A stretch of 64,000 bases of DNA from Deltaproteobacteria bacterium (GTDB lineage: Bacteria; Myxococcota_A; UBA796; GCA-2862545), in assembly GCA_006226595.1 (NCBI GenBank), contig SBGP01000081.1:62001-126000 (forward strand), read 5' to 3'. The notes beneath the pieces are model-generated. The model saw nothing but the letters and a program-made list of their open reading frames with translations. It had not been told where the DNA came from and ran no database searches. The first letter of the stretch is position 1. Each line of letters starts with the position of its first letter. A program made the position numbers and the translations under genes. Positions 51,513 through 60,828 of the stretch are shown piece after piece.

Positions 51513-52169
51513 TCAGCGAGCCTGGGTGAACGTCCGGATCTCTGCGAGCAGCTCTTCGCCGGTGATGTTCTCGTTCCCGCTGGTCGTGCCATGGTTGGTG
51601 GTCAGCACGACTTCCATGGTCGAGCGGTCGACCAGGATGTCGAACCCGCGGGCCTCGGAGAAGGGCGAGTTGTCGAACACGCCGGGCTCCGGCATCGTCT
51701 CGCCGTCTCCGACGCACCAGCCTGCGTCGGTCCCGATGAGTCCGTTGAACTCCTCGCAGTGCTCGTAGAGCCCGTCACGACCCAGGTTGATCTCCTCGAT
51801 CACCCAGATGATGGCCACGCCCTCGGCCTCGATGTCTTCCTCGACGTCTGCCACGCTCCCGGCGTGGATCACACAGGCGGGTCACCAGGCCGGCACCGAC
51901 ACGAACAGCATGTAGTCGTGCGGGCTCCAGTCGTAGCTGGTGTCGCTGTTGCAGAACGCCGTTGCGAGATCGAGGGCGACCGTGGCGCCGTCGGCACGCA
52001 GGGACTGCGCCCAGGAGTACGCCGCCAGCGGCTGGTTCAGTGCCATGGGCTCGGCGGCCTGCGGGTAGTCGCAGTCAGCGGCGCTGTCCGTGAGCAGCTC
52101 GTCGGTGGGGTCGCCACCGCCACCGGCACATGCGGCGAGCAGCAGAAGCGAAGGGGTCAGGAATCGCAA
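51513..52169 (-). CDS. Candidate selenocysteine-containing redoxin lipoprotein (in-frame UGA)
   Basis: The signal MRFLTPSLLLLAACAGGGG gives a lipoprotein. After 95 codons there is a TGA (51884-51882), and the same frame continues open for 122 more codons with a coherent thioredoxin/peroxiredoxin-like sequence. The segment around it is LFVSVPAW-(TGA)-PACVIHAG: UGA stands exactly where the first redox Cys of a C-x-x-C belongs, giving U96-P-A-C99 after a hydrophobic strand and Trp, as in thioredoxin-fold proteins. Later parts (AIIWVIEEINLG, GFDILVDRSTMEVVLTTN) match the strands of TlpA/AhpC-type folds. A hairpin follows at the distance expected for a bacterial SECIS. The alternative is a nonsense mutation or sequencing error; the position in the active site makes that less likely. 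Confidence 0.75.
51851..51884 (-). promoter_or_regulatory. Putative bacterial SECIS hairpin downstream of the in-frame UGA
   Basis: On the minus strand the UGA (51884-51882) is followed by 14 bases, then a perfect 6-bp stem CCACGC / GCGTGG (51867-51862 and 51856-51851) with loop CGGGA. The loop starts 20 bases after UGA and has G in its second position. As I recall, bacterial SECIS elements have an apical loop 16-37 bases past UGA with a G near its start, so this fits. The stem is also within coding sequence, as bacterial SECIS elements are. Confidence 0.6.
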
Positions 52170-52296
52170 GGGACCTCCAGTGCGGCGTCGTGACGACCCG
52201 GCACTCGGTTCGTTACGCGGGGCTGCTATGGTATCGGTCCTCGACCCGCGGCGCAGGTCGAATTGCCGGGATCACAGCTTGCTTCACGTACTCTTC

Positions 52297-53274
52297 ATGC
52301 TCGCGGCGACCGCCTTGGCGCATGGCCCTCTCGGGCCAGCCGAGGAAGCGCTCGCCGGCGGCGATCTGGAGACCGCCCAGGAGATCGCGGAGCACGCGTT
52401 TCACCGCGGGGGCCGAAAGCGCCGGGTCGAGGCCGCGAGCCTGCTCGCCACGATCTGGCTTGCCCGGCACGAACCGGTCGAGGCCGCCCGGGTCCTGGCT
52501 CCGGTGGCGAACGACGAGCGGGCGGCGCTCGAGGTGGCGGAGGTTCGCCAGGCGTTGATCGAGGCCAGCGAGGCCGCTCGCGTCGCCCTCGACTCCGAGC
52601 GCGTGATCCTGCTGTGCGAGGTGGCCCAGGCACTCGGGCCGCTTCCCGGCAAGATGCAGTTCGACCGTGGCTGGGCGGCGCTGATGCTGGGCGACATCGC
52701 CCTTGCGGCCAGGGACCTGGAGGCCGCCTTCGATGCGTTGCCCGTGGAGGAGCGGCCCTTCGTGGCGTCGCTCGTCTCCGAGGTCCGCCGTGACGGCAGC
52801 CCCGAGCTCGCCCTCGACTTCGCGTCGGAAGGGCTCGTGAATCCGGGTGAGTTCGAGACCGATCTCCGCCTGCTCCGTGGGCTCGCAGCCTGGGAGAGCG
52901 GGGAGCTCGATGTCGCGCGCGACGAGCTGGCATGGCTGCACACCGACCGCCCGACCGCGGTGCACGCGGCCTGGCTGGGGCAGATCGAGGTGGCCCGTGG
53001 CGAGAGTGACGCCGCGATCGCGCTGTTCGAGCAGTGCATCCGCATGGCACCTGGCATGCCGGAAGGCTGGATGGGGCTCGCCGTGGCCCTCGAGTCCACC
53101 GAGGACCCGGCGCGACGCCTCGAGGCCCGTGGCGCCCTGCGACGCGCCGCGCAGCTCGCGCCCTACGACGCTGACGTGCTCACGGCGCTCGTGCTCCTGC
53201 TCAAGGCGACCGGGCAGGACGCCCAGGCGCGTCCACTCGAGGAGCGCATCCAGCTCCTCGCTCTCCCGGAGTAG
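52297..53274 (+). CDS. Exported TPR-repeat protein
   Basis: About 325 residues of helical repeats (AEEALAGGDLETAQEIAEHAFHRGG, DRGWAALMLGDIALAARDLEAAFDAL, LRGLAAWESGELDVARDELAWL, WLGQIEVARGESDAAIALFEQCIRMAP), that is TPR-like scaffolding. ATG 52297 is assumed. A TTG at 52279 would add LHVLF and make a proper signal peptide (LHVLFMLAATALAHG), so it may be the true start; no good ribosome-binding site separates them. It ends two bases before the SH3-domain lipoprotein gene, so the two form an operon, probably acting in the cell envelope. Confidence 0.78.
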   Translation: MLAATALAHGPLGPAEEALAGGDLETAQEIAEHAFHRGGRKRRVEAASLLATIWLARHEPVEAARVLAPVANDERAALEVAEVRQALIEASEAARVALDSERVILLCEVAQALGPLPGKMQFDRGWAALMLGDIALAARDLEAAFDALPVEERPFVASLVSEVRRDGSPELALDFASEGLVNPGEFETDLRLLRGLAAWESGELDVARDELAWLHTDRPTAVHAAWLGQIEVARGESDAAIALFEQCIRMAPGMPEGWMGLAVALESTEDPARRLEARGALRRAAQLAPYDADVLTALVLLLKATGQDAQARPLEERIQLLALPE

Positions 53275-53276
53275 CC

Positions 53277-53878
53277 ATGTGGTGGGCTCTGTTCTTCGCG
53301 TGTAGCGCGCCAACGCCGGCGCCCGTGCCCCCGGAAGTCGTGACTCCCTCCGCCGAAGTACCCGCGAGCGCTCCACCTTCCGAGCCGGCCCCGGCTGCAC
53401 CGGAGGTCGTGGCGCCCTCTCCCGGTGCGTGCCGTACGGCCGCGGCGGTCAGCGATCCCGACCCGAACGGTCTGAACGTGCGGGCGAAGCCGAAGGGGGA
53501 CATCCTCGGCACGCTGCCCACCGAGACCGAGGTTCGCGTCGTCGAGTCTCGGGACGGCTGGGTCCGGGTCACTGGCGCGTGGTTCGCCGGCGACGACACG
53601 CGCGAGGACTGGCCCGAGGGCTGGGTCCACGGCTCGATGCTCACCACGTGGCTCAAGACGCCCGAGGACTACGGGCCGGATGCCAAGCCATTCCTGCGCG
53701 ATGCGCCCAGCGCCGAGGCCGAGCGCGAGCCCATCTCGTGGGAGCCGCCGCCGACGATCAAGGTGCTGGGCTGCGACGGGGACTTCCTGCACGTCGAGCT
53801 CGGCTTCGGAGACGGCACGTCCTCCCGCGGGTGGCTGGGCGACGACACCCACTGCGCGAGTACCGTGACCAACTGCAG

Positions 53879-53882
<4 letters not shown>
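53277..53882 (+). CDS. SH3-domain lipoprotein
   Basis: A very short lipoprotein signal (MWWALFFACSAP), a Pro/Ala/Glu-rich spacer and a bacterial SH3 domain (NGLNVRAKPKGDILGTLPTETEVRVVESRDGWVRV), followed by a second beta-rich half (IKVLGCDGDFLHVELGFGDG) that may be another SH3-like unit. Such domains bind peptidoglycan peptides or partner proteins. The remaining Cys residues (GACRTAA, LGCDGD, THCAST, TNCS) may form disulfides. Its stop shares CTAG with the convergent cysteine-synthase gene, taking that gene in its restored frame. Confidence 0.8.
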
Positions 53883-54821
<939 letters not shown>

Positions 54822-54825
<4 letters not shown>

Positions 54826-56018
54826 TCCAGCTCCTGCGGCTCGCCGAGGGCGGCGTCGGCCACGCTGACCGGTACGTCGAGGTCCATGGCGCACTGGCGC
54901 AGGAAGTGCCGCTCGTCGGGGTGCACGTGCTCATCGGCAATGGCGATGAGCGCGAGGTCGCGCACGAGCTGGGCACGGCGACCGAGGGCCACGCGCTCGC
55001 GGACCTGGCGGGTTCGCTGCGGGAGGTGCTCCTCGAGCAGCGAAGCGCTGGGCGCATCGGGCACGCGCGCGGGGCCGAGCAGGCTGCGCAGGGTCTCGAC
55101 CTCGCGGGGGTCGACGCCATCGTGCACGCCAGCGAGCACCACGCCCGCGGCGAACAGGTAGCGGCGCATGGTCTCGGCCTCGTCGCTGTCCTCCTCGAGG
55201 TAGGAGGGCTCCATCAGCCGCATGGCTTCCGCAACCTGGGACTCGACCTGGGCCAGGGGAGCCGGGCCGCCCATCAACGTGCTGCTTGCGAAGGCCTGGG
55301 CGGCGGTGAGACGGATGGGCGAGAACGGGTGTGAGGCCATCCAGTCGCCGTGGGGGGCGGCCTGGGTCGCGTCGGTGCCCTGGACCTCGGCGGCGAGCTC
55401 GTGGGCCTGCTGGACGAAGGCCGCGATCTGGTCGGGGCCCGGGGCGGTGCGCAGGCCGCTGGACAGCTTGAACAGCGAGCGGGCGGCGGCATCGAGCTTG
55501 CCGGCGACCATGAGTCCGGCTCGGTCGGCGGAGATCTCCGCGTAGCGCTGCCAGGTGAACAGCTCCAGCGCCGTGCGCTCGGTGATCTCGCTCTGCTCGT
55601 GCAGCAGGTACGACAGCGGAAGCCCGTGGTGGTCGAACACGTGGTGGCCGAGCTCGTGGCCCAGCACGAACGCGAGCTCGTCGTCGGCGAAAGCCTCGAG
55701 CAGGGACGAGGAGAAGAGCACGAACACGCGCCCACCCTCTGGACGCGCACAGGCCGCGTTGAACTCCGCCGCCGGGTACACGTAGAGCTCGACCTCCGTG
55801 TCGACCTCGAGCACCTTGGTGGCGTGCTCGAGCACGCGGTGGAGCTGCGGCGAAATCTCGGGGGTCAGCCGCAGCGCGCGCGCGAGGAAGTGGCGGCGAG
55901 TGCCGATCTGCTCGGGCTCTCGGGCGAGTGCATCGAGCACGCGCTGCACCGCGGGTTGGCGGGTCAGCGTCTCGCGCAGCTGGCGGTCGCGCTCGGACTG
56001 GAAGCTACTCGGGTCCAC
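54822..56018 (-). CDS. M48-family metallopeptidase
   Basis: Zinc peptidase with HELGHHVFDHH in FVLGHELGHHVFDHHGL (HExxH) and the third ligand Glu in RYAEISADRAGLMVAGK. There is no membrane helix or signal, so this is a soluble M48 type rather than HtpX. The C-terminal part after residue 230 (EEDSDEAETMRRYLFAAGVVLAG ... ADEHVHPDERHFLRQCAMDLD) resembles a TerB-like tellurite-resistance fold, judged by eye. GTG 56018 follows GAGGAGG; it overlaps the end of the upstream gene by 14 bases. Downstream it overlaps the cysteine-synthase gene by TTGA. Confidence 0.87.
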
Positions 56019-58119
56019 TGCCGGCCTCCTCTTCGGGGGCGCCGGCGAAGCGCCAGGTGAGCTTTCCGTCGCCGAGCCAGGTGAGCACGACATCGCCGAA
56101 GGGCGAGGCCATGAGCAGCTCGAGGTCGTTGGGGTCGTGACCCTCTTCGTCGAAGTTGTCGACGCCGGCGAAGCGGAGCTGGATCTTGTCGCCCTCGATC
56201 ATGTTGTCCGAGGCGCTGTAGATCTCGTCTCCGTACTTCAGCTTGAAGATGGGCCGGAGCATCGACAGCTCGCGGGGGAGCTCGATGAGCACGTTGTCGT
56301 TGCCGTACTTGGACTCGACGGCGAGCGAGGCGCTCTGGAACGCCTCCTTCTTGACCTCGTCGACGGTCTTCTGGAACTCCGGGTGGCGCTCGATGCGCTC
56401 GGGAACCACCTCTTCGCCCTTCTTGGCGGCGACGCGGCGCTTCTCGCGGAACTCCTCGGCCTCGGCGATCTTGTACTCCTCGGTCTCGACCCAGGTCACG
56501 GCCTCGTCGGCGATGAGGATGGCGCGGTGGCGCACCACGTCGTCGCGGTCCTTCTCCTCCCCGAACACGGTGGCCTTCATCTCGACTGTGCCGAAGCTCG
56601 TCGTCTCGTGGGCGACGATGGCGGGCACGGTCTCGGGGGCCGCGAAGGACTCGTAGTCGTCCGGGTACATGTCGGTGAACTGCACGACGAGCACGAGTGT
56701 GGCGTTGTGCAGGGTCTTGGGGCTGCGGTTGTTGATGGCGATGTTCACGCCCGAGCCCATGAGCGGCGCGCTCACCTCGAGGTCGAGGTACGTGTCCTCG
56801 GGAAAGATGTCCCAGAAGCGCGGGCCGAGCAGGTCGTGGCAGAAGGCGAGGTCGGAGAGCACGAAGCCCCACTCCTTCTGGGTCCGGCGGCGTGCGAAGT
56901 GGTCCATGACCTTCTGGCGGGCGGCGGCGTTGTCGCCCTGCTCGAAGAGCATCGCCGCCATCTGCAGGTCGGGGGAGAAGCCGCCGGCGCCGAGCATCGT
57001 CGACTGGTACAGCTCGAGGATGAAGCTTCCCTCGCGGGACTTTCGCAGGTAGCTGCGGGCGCGGTAGGGGTCGGTCATGTCGCCGAGGGACTCGGCCTGA
57101 CGCGGGAAGTAGGCCGCGGACTGCTGGAGCACGAGCTCGGCCTGCTTGTAGTTGCCGCGCTTGGCGAGCAGCGTGCCCTCGAGCAGCAGAGCGGGCGCGG
57201 TGCTGTCCGGGTGCTCGGCCTTGTAGTCGTCGAGCAGCTTGCCGATCACCGCGTCGTCTTCGGGATGACCGCGCTGGATCATCGCGTAGGCCTTGAGCAG
57301 GTGGGCCTCTCGTTCCTTGGGGGCCAGTGCGATGGCCTCGTCCGCCGAGGCGATGGCCGCGTCCCAGTCGCCGTTGTGCACGGCGAGGTAGGCGCGGTCG
57401 CGCTTCATCGACAGCTTGTCCCACTCGTCGAGGTACTTGTAGTAGGTGTCGCCGTACGTGAACATCTTGGTCACGAGCTCGGTCTCGAGCTTGGCCATGT
57501 CGCGGATGAGCTTCTTCTCGGCGGCGCGCTCTTCCTTGATGTCCTGAAGTACGCGGGCGGCCTGCTCGCGGTCGACGGCAAAGCCGCCGGTCGGGCTGGT
57601 GAGGCTGATGTCGCCTTCGACCTCGACCACCGACAGGGTGGAGAGCAGCAGCTCCGAGGTCATCTCCCACATGGCGTCCTTGTCGGAGGCCTCGACCTGC
57701 TTGGCGTAGAGCTTGAGCAGGGGGTCCATGAGCTCGCGGCGGGCTTCGAGCACCTCGGGAGCCACGTCGCGGTAGTCCTGCATCGCCACGTGCTTCATGT
57801 AGGCATCGAGCGAGTCCTTGCTCTCGAGGGCGCGGTCGAGCTCGTGAATCACGCGAACGGTGGCGTCGATGTCGTAGCCTGGGTCCTGAGCGCCCTTTTC
57901 GAGGGCTTCCATGGCCGGCGCGAAGGTCTCGTTGGCCTCGCGCAGCTGGCGCTCTTCGAGGGCGGCCTGCCGTGCGGCCTGGCTGGACGAGTACCACCAG
58001 TAGCCGCCGATGGGCAGGGCTACGGCCAGGGCGATCAGCAGGCCGCAGCCTGCGCCCATCATTCGGAATGGCGAGCCGCCGCCCTCCTGGGCGATCGTCT
58101 CGGGTGCTTCTTCGCTCAT
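56005..58119 (-). CDS. Membrane-anchored TPR protein, 704 aa
   Basis: A short cytosolic head, one membrane helix (MGAGCGLLIALAVALPIGGYWWY, residues 20-42) and a long exported helical domain with TPR-like repeats in the middle (AVHNGDWDAAIASADEAIALAPKEREAHLLKAYAMIQRG). A beta-rich C-terminal third (VSAPLMGSGVNIAINNRSPKTLHN, DNVLIELPRELSMLRPIFKLKYG) suggests an immunoglobulin-like interaction domain. I know no specific function. First gene of an operon with the M48 peptidase and cysteine-synthase-like genes, both in overlapping frames. Confidence 0.75.
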   Translation of the reverse strand: MSEEAPETIAQEGGGSPFRMMGAGCGLLIALAVALPIGGYWWYSSSQAARQAALEERQLREANETFAPAMEALEKGAQDPGYDIDATVRVIHELDRALESKDSLDAYMKHVAMQDYRDVAPEVLEARRELMDPLLKLYAKQVEASDKDAMWEMTSELLLSTLSVVEVEGDISLTSPTGGFAVDREQAARVLQDIKEERAAEKKLIRDMAKLETELVTKMFTYGDTYYKYLDEWDKLSMKRDRAYLAVHNGDWDAAIASADEAIALAPKEREAHLLKAYAMIQRGHPEDDAVIGKLLDDYKAEHPDSTAPALLLEGTLLAKRGNYKQAELVLQQSAAYFPRQAESLGDMTDPYRARSYLRKSREGSFILELYQSTMLGAGGFSPDLQMAAMLFEQGDNAAARQKVMDHFARRRTQKEWGFVLSDLAFCHDLLGPRFWDIFPEDTYLDLEVSAPLMGSGVNIAINNRSPKTLHNATLVLVVQFTDMYPDDYESFAAPETVPAIVAHETTSFGTVEMKATVFGEEKDRDDVVRHRAILIADEAVTWVETEEYKIAEAEEFREKRRVAAKKGEEVVPERIERHPEFQKTVDEVKKEAFQSASLAVESKYGNDNVLIELPRELSMLRPIFKLKYGDEIYSASDNMIEGDKIQLRFAGVDNFDEEGHDPNDLELLMASPFGDVVLTWLGDGKLTWRFAGAPEEEAGSGPE

Positions 58120-58214
58120 GTGCCTCCGTCCGAATGGAACGTAGCACCGACGTCGCGGAGGAAAAGCGGTTGAGGCCTGTCCCGGCCTGTCAGGTTGTCG
58201 TAATCTGAGAGGCG

Positions 58215-59282
58215 ATGTCTCCTCCAGCTCCGTTCAATGCCGCGCTCTCGCGCGCAGTACGCCGCCTGCTCCTCCTCCGCGACCCGAACCAGGTTCGTCG
58301 CGAACTGCCGCGCGTGGCGCTCTCGCTGGTGCCCGCGGACGTCGGGCTGCTGATCGAGGGGGCGCGCCAGCCGGTGATTATCGGCCAGTTCGGCGCGCTC
58401 GAGACCCACGACTGGAAGTGGATGCGCCAGGAGATCCTGTGCGCGCTCGCCGAGGGAGCGCCAAAGCTCGTCGTCGGACCCGACCGCTCCCCGCGCGAGG
58501 GCAAGGGACGCATGCTGGTGGTGCCGGTGTCGCGCAAGCCGGAGCGTGCGCTCGTCGTGGCCCGCACGGTGAGCCGTGGGCGCATCAAGGAAGAAGCGCT
58601 CGGGCCGCTCGGCGTGTACGGGCGGGTCGCGGCGCTGGCCCTGGACTTCGCCTCCCTGCGCCAGCACGCGGTCGACCTTCGCGAGCGATTGGAGCACTCG
58701 GCCGAGGCGGTCGAGGGCGGACTCATCGTGCTCGACGCGTCGGGCGAGGTGGCGGTGATGAACGGCGCGGCCGGGTGGTGGCTCGACACCGAGCCCGTGC
58801 TCGCGCTCGGACGCCCGCTCGTGGACCTCCCCGGCGGAGGCAAGCTCCTCGCGGTCCTCCAGGGGGAGCTTCGTCCGCGCATGGTGAGCCTGCCGGGTGG
58901 GCTGGCGGACATTCGTCACCGTCGCTGGGAGCGCGGCTCGATGCTGGTCATCGAGGGCGACTACACCGGCGGGGTGGCGCTGGCGCCGGGCGCGAGCCTG
59001 TCGTCCATCTTCGAGGAGCCGGCCAGTGAAGAGGTTGGTCCGGCGGATGGGGTGATCGAGCTCGCGCTGCAGGCCGTGGGCGCGGCGACGACCCCGGTGA
59101 TGGCGCCGCGTCGTGGCGCCGTGCCCATCGACACCGGGGACGTGGTCGTGCCGATGGCCGAGATCCAGCGGCGTGCCGTGGCCAACGCCGTGGCGGTGTT
59201 CGAAGGCGACGTGGCTGCGGCGGCGAGGGCGCTGAAGATCACGCAGGAAGAGCTCCAGCGGATCCAGGCCGAGGAAGCCTAG
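58215..59282 (+). CDS. GAF/PAS-like sensor with C-terminal Fis-type HTH
   Basis: A 355-residue soluble protein. Residues 40-160 look like a GAF-type domain (DVGLLIEGARQPVIIGQFGALE, RMLVVPVSRKPERALVVART). A central PAS-like segment follows (EHSAEAVEGGLIVLDASGEVAVMNGAAGWWLD). The end carries a Fis/HTH_8-like helix-turn-helix (EIQRRAVANAVAVFEGDVAAAARALKITQEELQRI), as in NtrC-family activators. The AAA+ sigma-54-activating domain that normally lies between is absent, so it may bind DNA as a modulator only. It is transcribed divergently from the TPR membrane protein. Confidence 0.72.
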   Translation: MSPPAPFNAALSRAVRRLLLLRDPNQVRRELPRVALSLVPADVGLLIEGARQPVIIGQFGALETHDWKWMRQEILCALAEGAPKLVVGPDRSPREGKGRMLVVPVSRKPERALVVARTVSRGRIKEEALGPLGVYGRVAALALDFASLRQHAVDLRERLEHSAEAVEGGLIVLDASGEVAVMNGAAGWWLDTEPVLALGRPLVDLPGGGKLLAVLQGELRPRMVSLPGGLADIRHRRWERGSMLVIEGDYTGGVALAPGASLSSIFEEPASEEVGPADGVIELALQAVGAATTPVMAPRRGAVPIDTGDVVVPMAEIQRRAVANAVAVFEGDVAAAARALKITQEELQRIQAEEA

Positions 59283-59387
59283 TCTTCAGCGGCGTCGTGC
59301 GACGCCGATGGCCGGTTCGTGGGGGATGCGTCACGAACGAAGCCGTGCGTCGGGCACGGGTTATGCGGCGGGGTCGCCGGAGAACCC

Positions 59388-60761
59388 ATGGCCAAGTACC
59401 TGACCGCGCCCGTGCCCACGACCGAGATGCCCAAGGGCATTCCCTACATCGTCGGAAACGAGGCTGCCGAGCGCTTTTCCTACTACGGCATGCTCGCGAT
59501 CCTGCAGGTGTTCATGACCGAGCACCTCATGACGTCGACCGGCGAGGCCGACTACATGACCGACCCGGAGACGCGGGTGGCCATGTCCCTGTTCCGGGCG
59601 GCGGCGTACACCTTCCCGTTCCTCGGAGCGCTGCTCGCGGACGCGTTCCTCGGCAAGTACCGGACCATCCTGTACCTGTCCGTCGTGTACTGCCTCGGCC
59701 ACTTCTCACTGGCGCTGATGGACCTCCCGGAGGCTGCACTCCAGGCGACCCTGGAGCCCCGGCAGTGGATGTACCTCGGCCTGTTCCTGATCGCGGTGGG
59801 CGCGGGTGGCATCAAGCCCTGTGTGTCGGCGCACGTCGGGGACCAGTTCGGCGTGAGCAACCGCCACCTCCTCGAGAAGGTGTTCTCCGCGTTCTACTTC
59901 TCGATCAACGTGGGCGCGGCCATCTCGATGTGGCTCATCCCCATCTTCCTCGAGCGCTTCGGCCCGGGCGTGGCCTTCGGCGTGCCCGGCGTGCTGATGG
60001 CCCTCGCGACGGTGGCGTTCTGGCTCGGCAGGCACGAGTTCGTGCACATCCCCGCCAAGGGCGCGGACTTCATCCGCGAGGTGTTCAGCAGCGAGGGACT
60101 CGGGGTGCTGCTCAAGCTGCTGCCCATCTACGCCTTCGTCGCCGTGTTCTGGTCCGTGTACGACCAGTCCGGGTCCACGTGGGTCGAGCAGGCCAAGGAG
60201 ATGGACCGCGTGTTCCTCGGCTTCGAGTGGCTGCCGAGCCAGGTCCAGGCCATCAACGGCCTGCTGATCCTCGCGTACATCCCGCTGTTCTCGATGGTGG
60301 TGTACCCGACCATCGACCGCTTCTTCCCGCTGAGTGCGATTCGCAAGATCGGTATCGGGCTGTTCCTGACCGTGGCGGCCTTCGCGATCAGCGCGGTGTG
60401 CCAGGAGTGGATCGATGCAGGCCAGCAGCCCTCCATCGCATGGCAGATCGTCTGCTACATGGTGCTCACCGCCGGAGAGGTGATGGTGAGCATCACCTGC
60501 CTCGAGTTCAGCTACACGCAGGCGCCGACCAAGATGAAGTCGCTGGTGATGGCGACGTACCTGGCGTCGGTGTCCGCGGGAAACCTGATCACCGCGGGCG
60601 TGAACACGGTGACGATGGACGAGAACGGCAACAGCACCTTCGAGGGGGCGGACTACTACTGGTTCTTCGTGGGCCTGATGTTCGTGGCTGCGGTGGTGTA
60701 CATCGGCGTGTCGCGCTTCTACGTGCCCAAGGAGTACATCCAGGAAGAGGCCACCGCCTAA
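59388..60761 (+). CDS. POT/PTR2-family proton-coupled peptide transporter
   Basis: Major-facilitator protein of 457 residues, about 12-14 helices. Signatures: AAERFSYYGMLAILQVFM (the ExxERFxYY proton-coupling motif) near residue 23, LGALLADAFLGKYRTILY, and the PTR2 signature GGIKPCVSAHVGDQF followed by FSAFYFSINVGAAISMW. It imports di- and tripeptides with protons. Start ATG 59388 after GGAG at seven bases; an upstream ATG at 59319 has none. It is followed by a 21-base hairpin that may terminate it. Confidence 0.92.
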   Translation: MAKYLTAPVPTTEMPKGIPYIVGNEAAERFSYYGMLAILQVFMTEHLMTSTGEADYMTDPETRVAMSLFRAAAYTFPFLGALLADAFLGKYRTILYLSVVYCLGHFSLALMDLPEAALQATLEPRQWMYLGLFLIAVGAGGIKPCVSAHVGDQFGVSNRHLLEKVFSAFYFSINVGAAISMWLIPIFLERFGPGVAFGVPGVLMALATVAFWLGRHEFVHIPAKGADFIREVFSSEGLGVLLKLLPIYAFVAVFWSVYDQSGSTWVEQAKEMDRVFLGFEWLPSQVQAINGLLILAYIPLFSMVVYPTIDRFFPLSAIRKIGIGLFLTVAAFAISAVCQEWIDAGQQPSIAWQIVCYMVLTAGEVMVSITCLEFSYTQAPTKMKSLVMATYLASVSAGNLITAGVNTVTMDENGNSTFEGADYYWFFVGLMFVAAVVYIGVSRFYVPKEYIQEEATA

Positions 60762-60774
60762 GGCGTGCTTGCCC

Positions 60775-60795
60775 GGGAACGCGGCGCGTGTTCCC
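60775..60795 (+). terminator. Possible terminator hairpin after the POT transporter
   Basis: GGGAAC (60775-60780) pairs with GTTCCC (60790-60795), with an inner GC/GC pair around a small loop, 13 bases past the transporter stop. No U-tract follows, so termination, if any, would be imprecise or Rho-assisted. Confidence 0.45.
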
Positions 60796-60828
60796 TGTTC
60801 GAGTCCCGGTTCTCCGGGGGAGGTCGGC

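Noticed and set aside
50921-51592. Extension of the aminotransferase upstream as a Thr-Pro-Gly repeat domain
   Set aside because: A good GGAGG-ATG exists at 50920 where the family N-terminus begins; the extension is only repeat sequence and runs into the end of the neighbouring gene.
51513-51872. Separate small gene starting at ATG 51872
   Set aside because: No ribosome-binding site; it continues in the same frame and fold as the lipoprotein upstream, so it is better read as the second half of one gene with a UGA codon.
60795-60825. tRNA-like 3' part (GTTCGAGTCCC T-loop)
   Set aside because: The flanking bases do not form a T-stem, and there is no anticodon or acceptor stem upstream; it is in a short intergenic gap.
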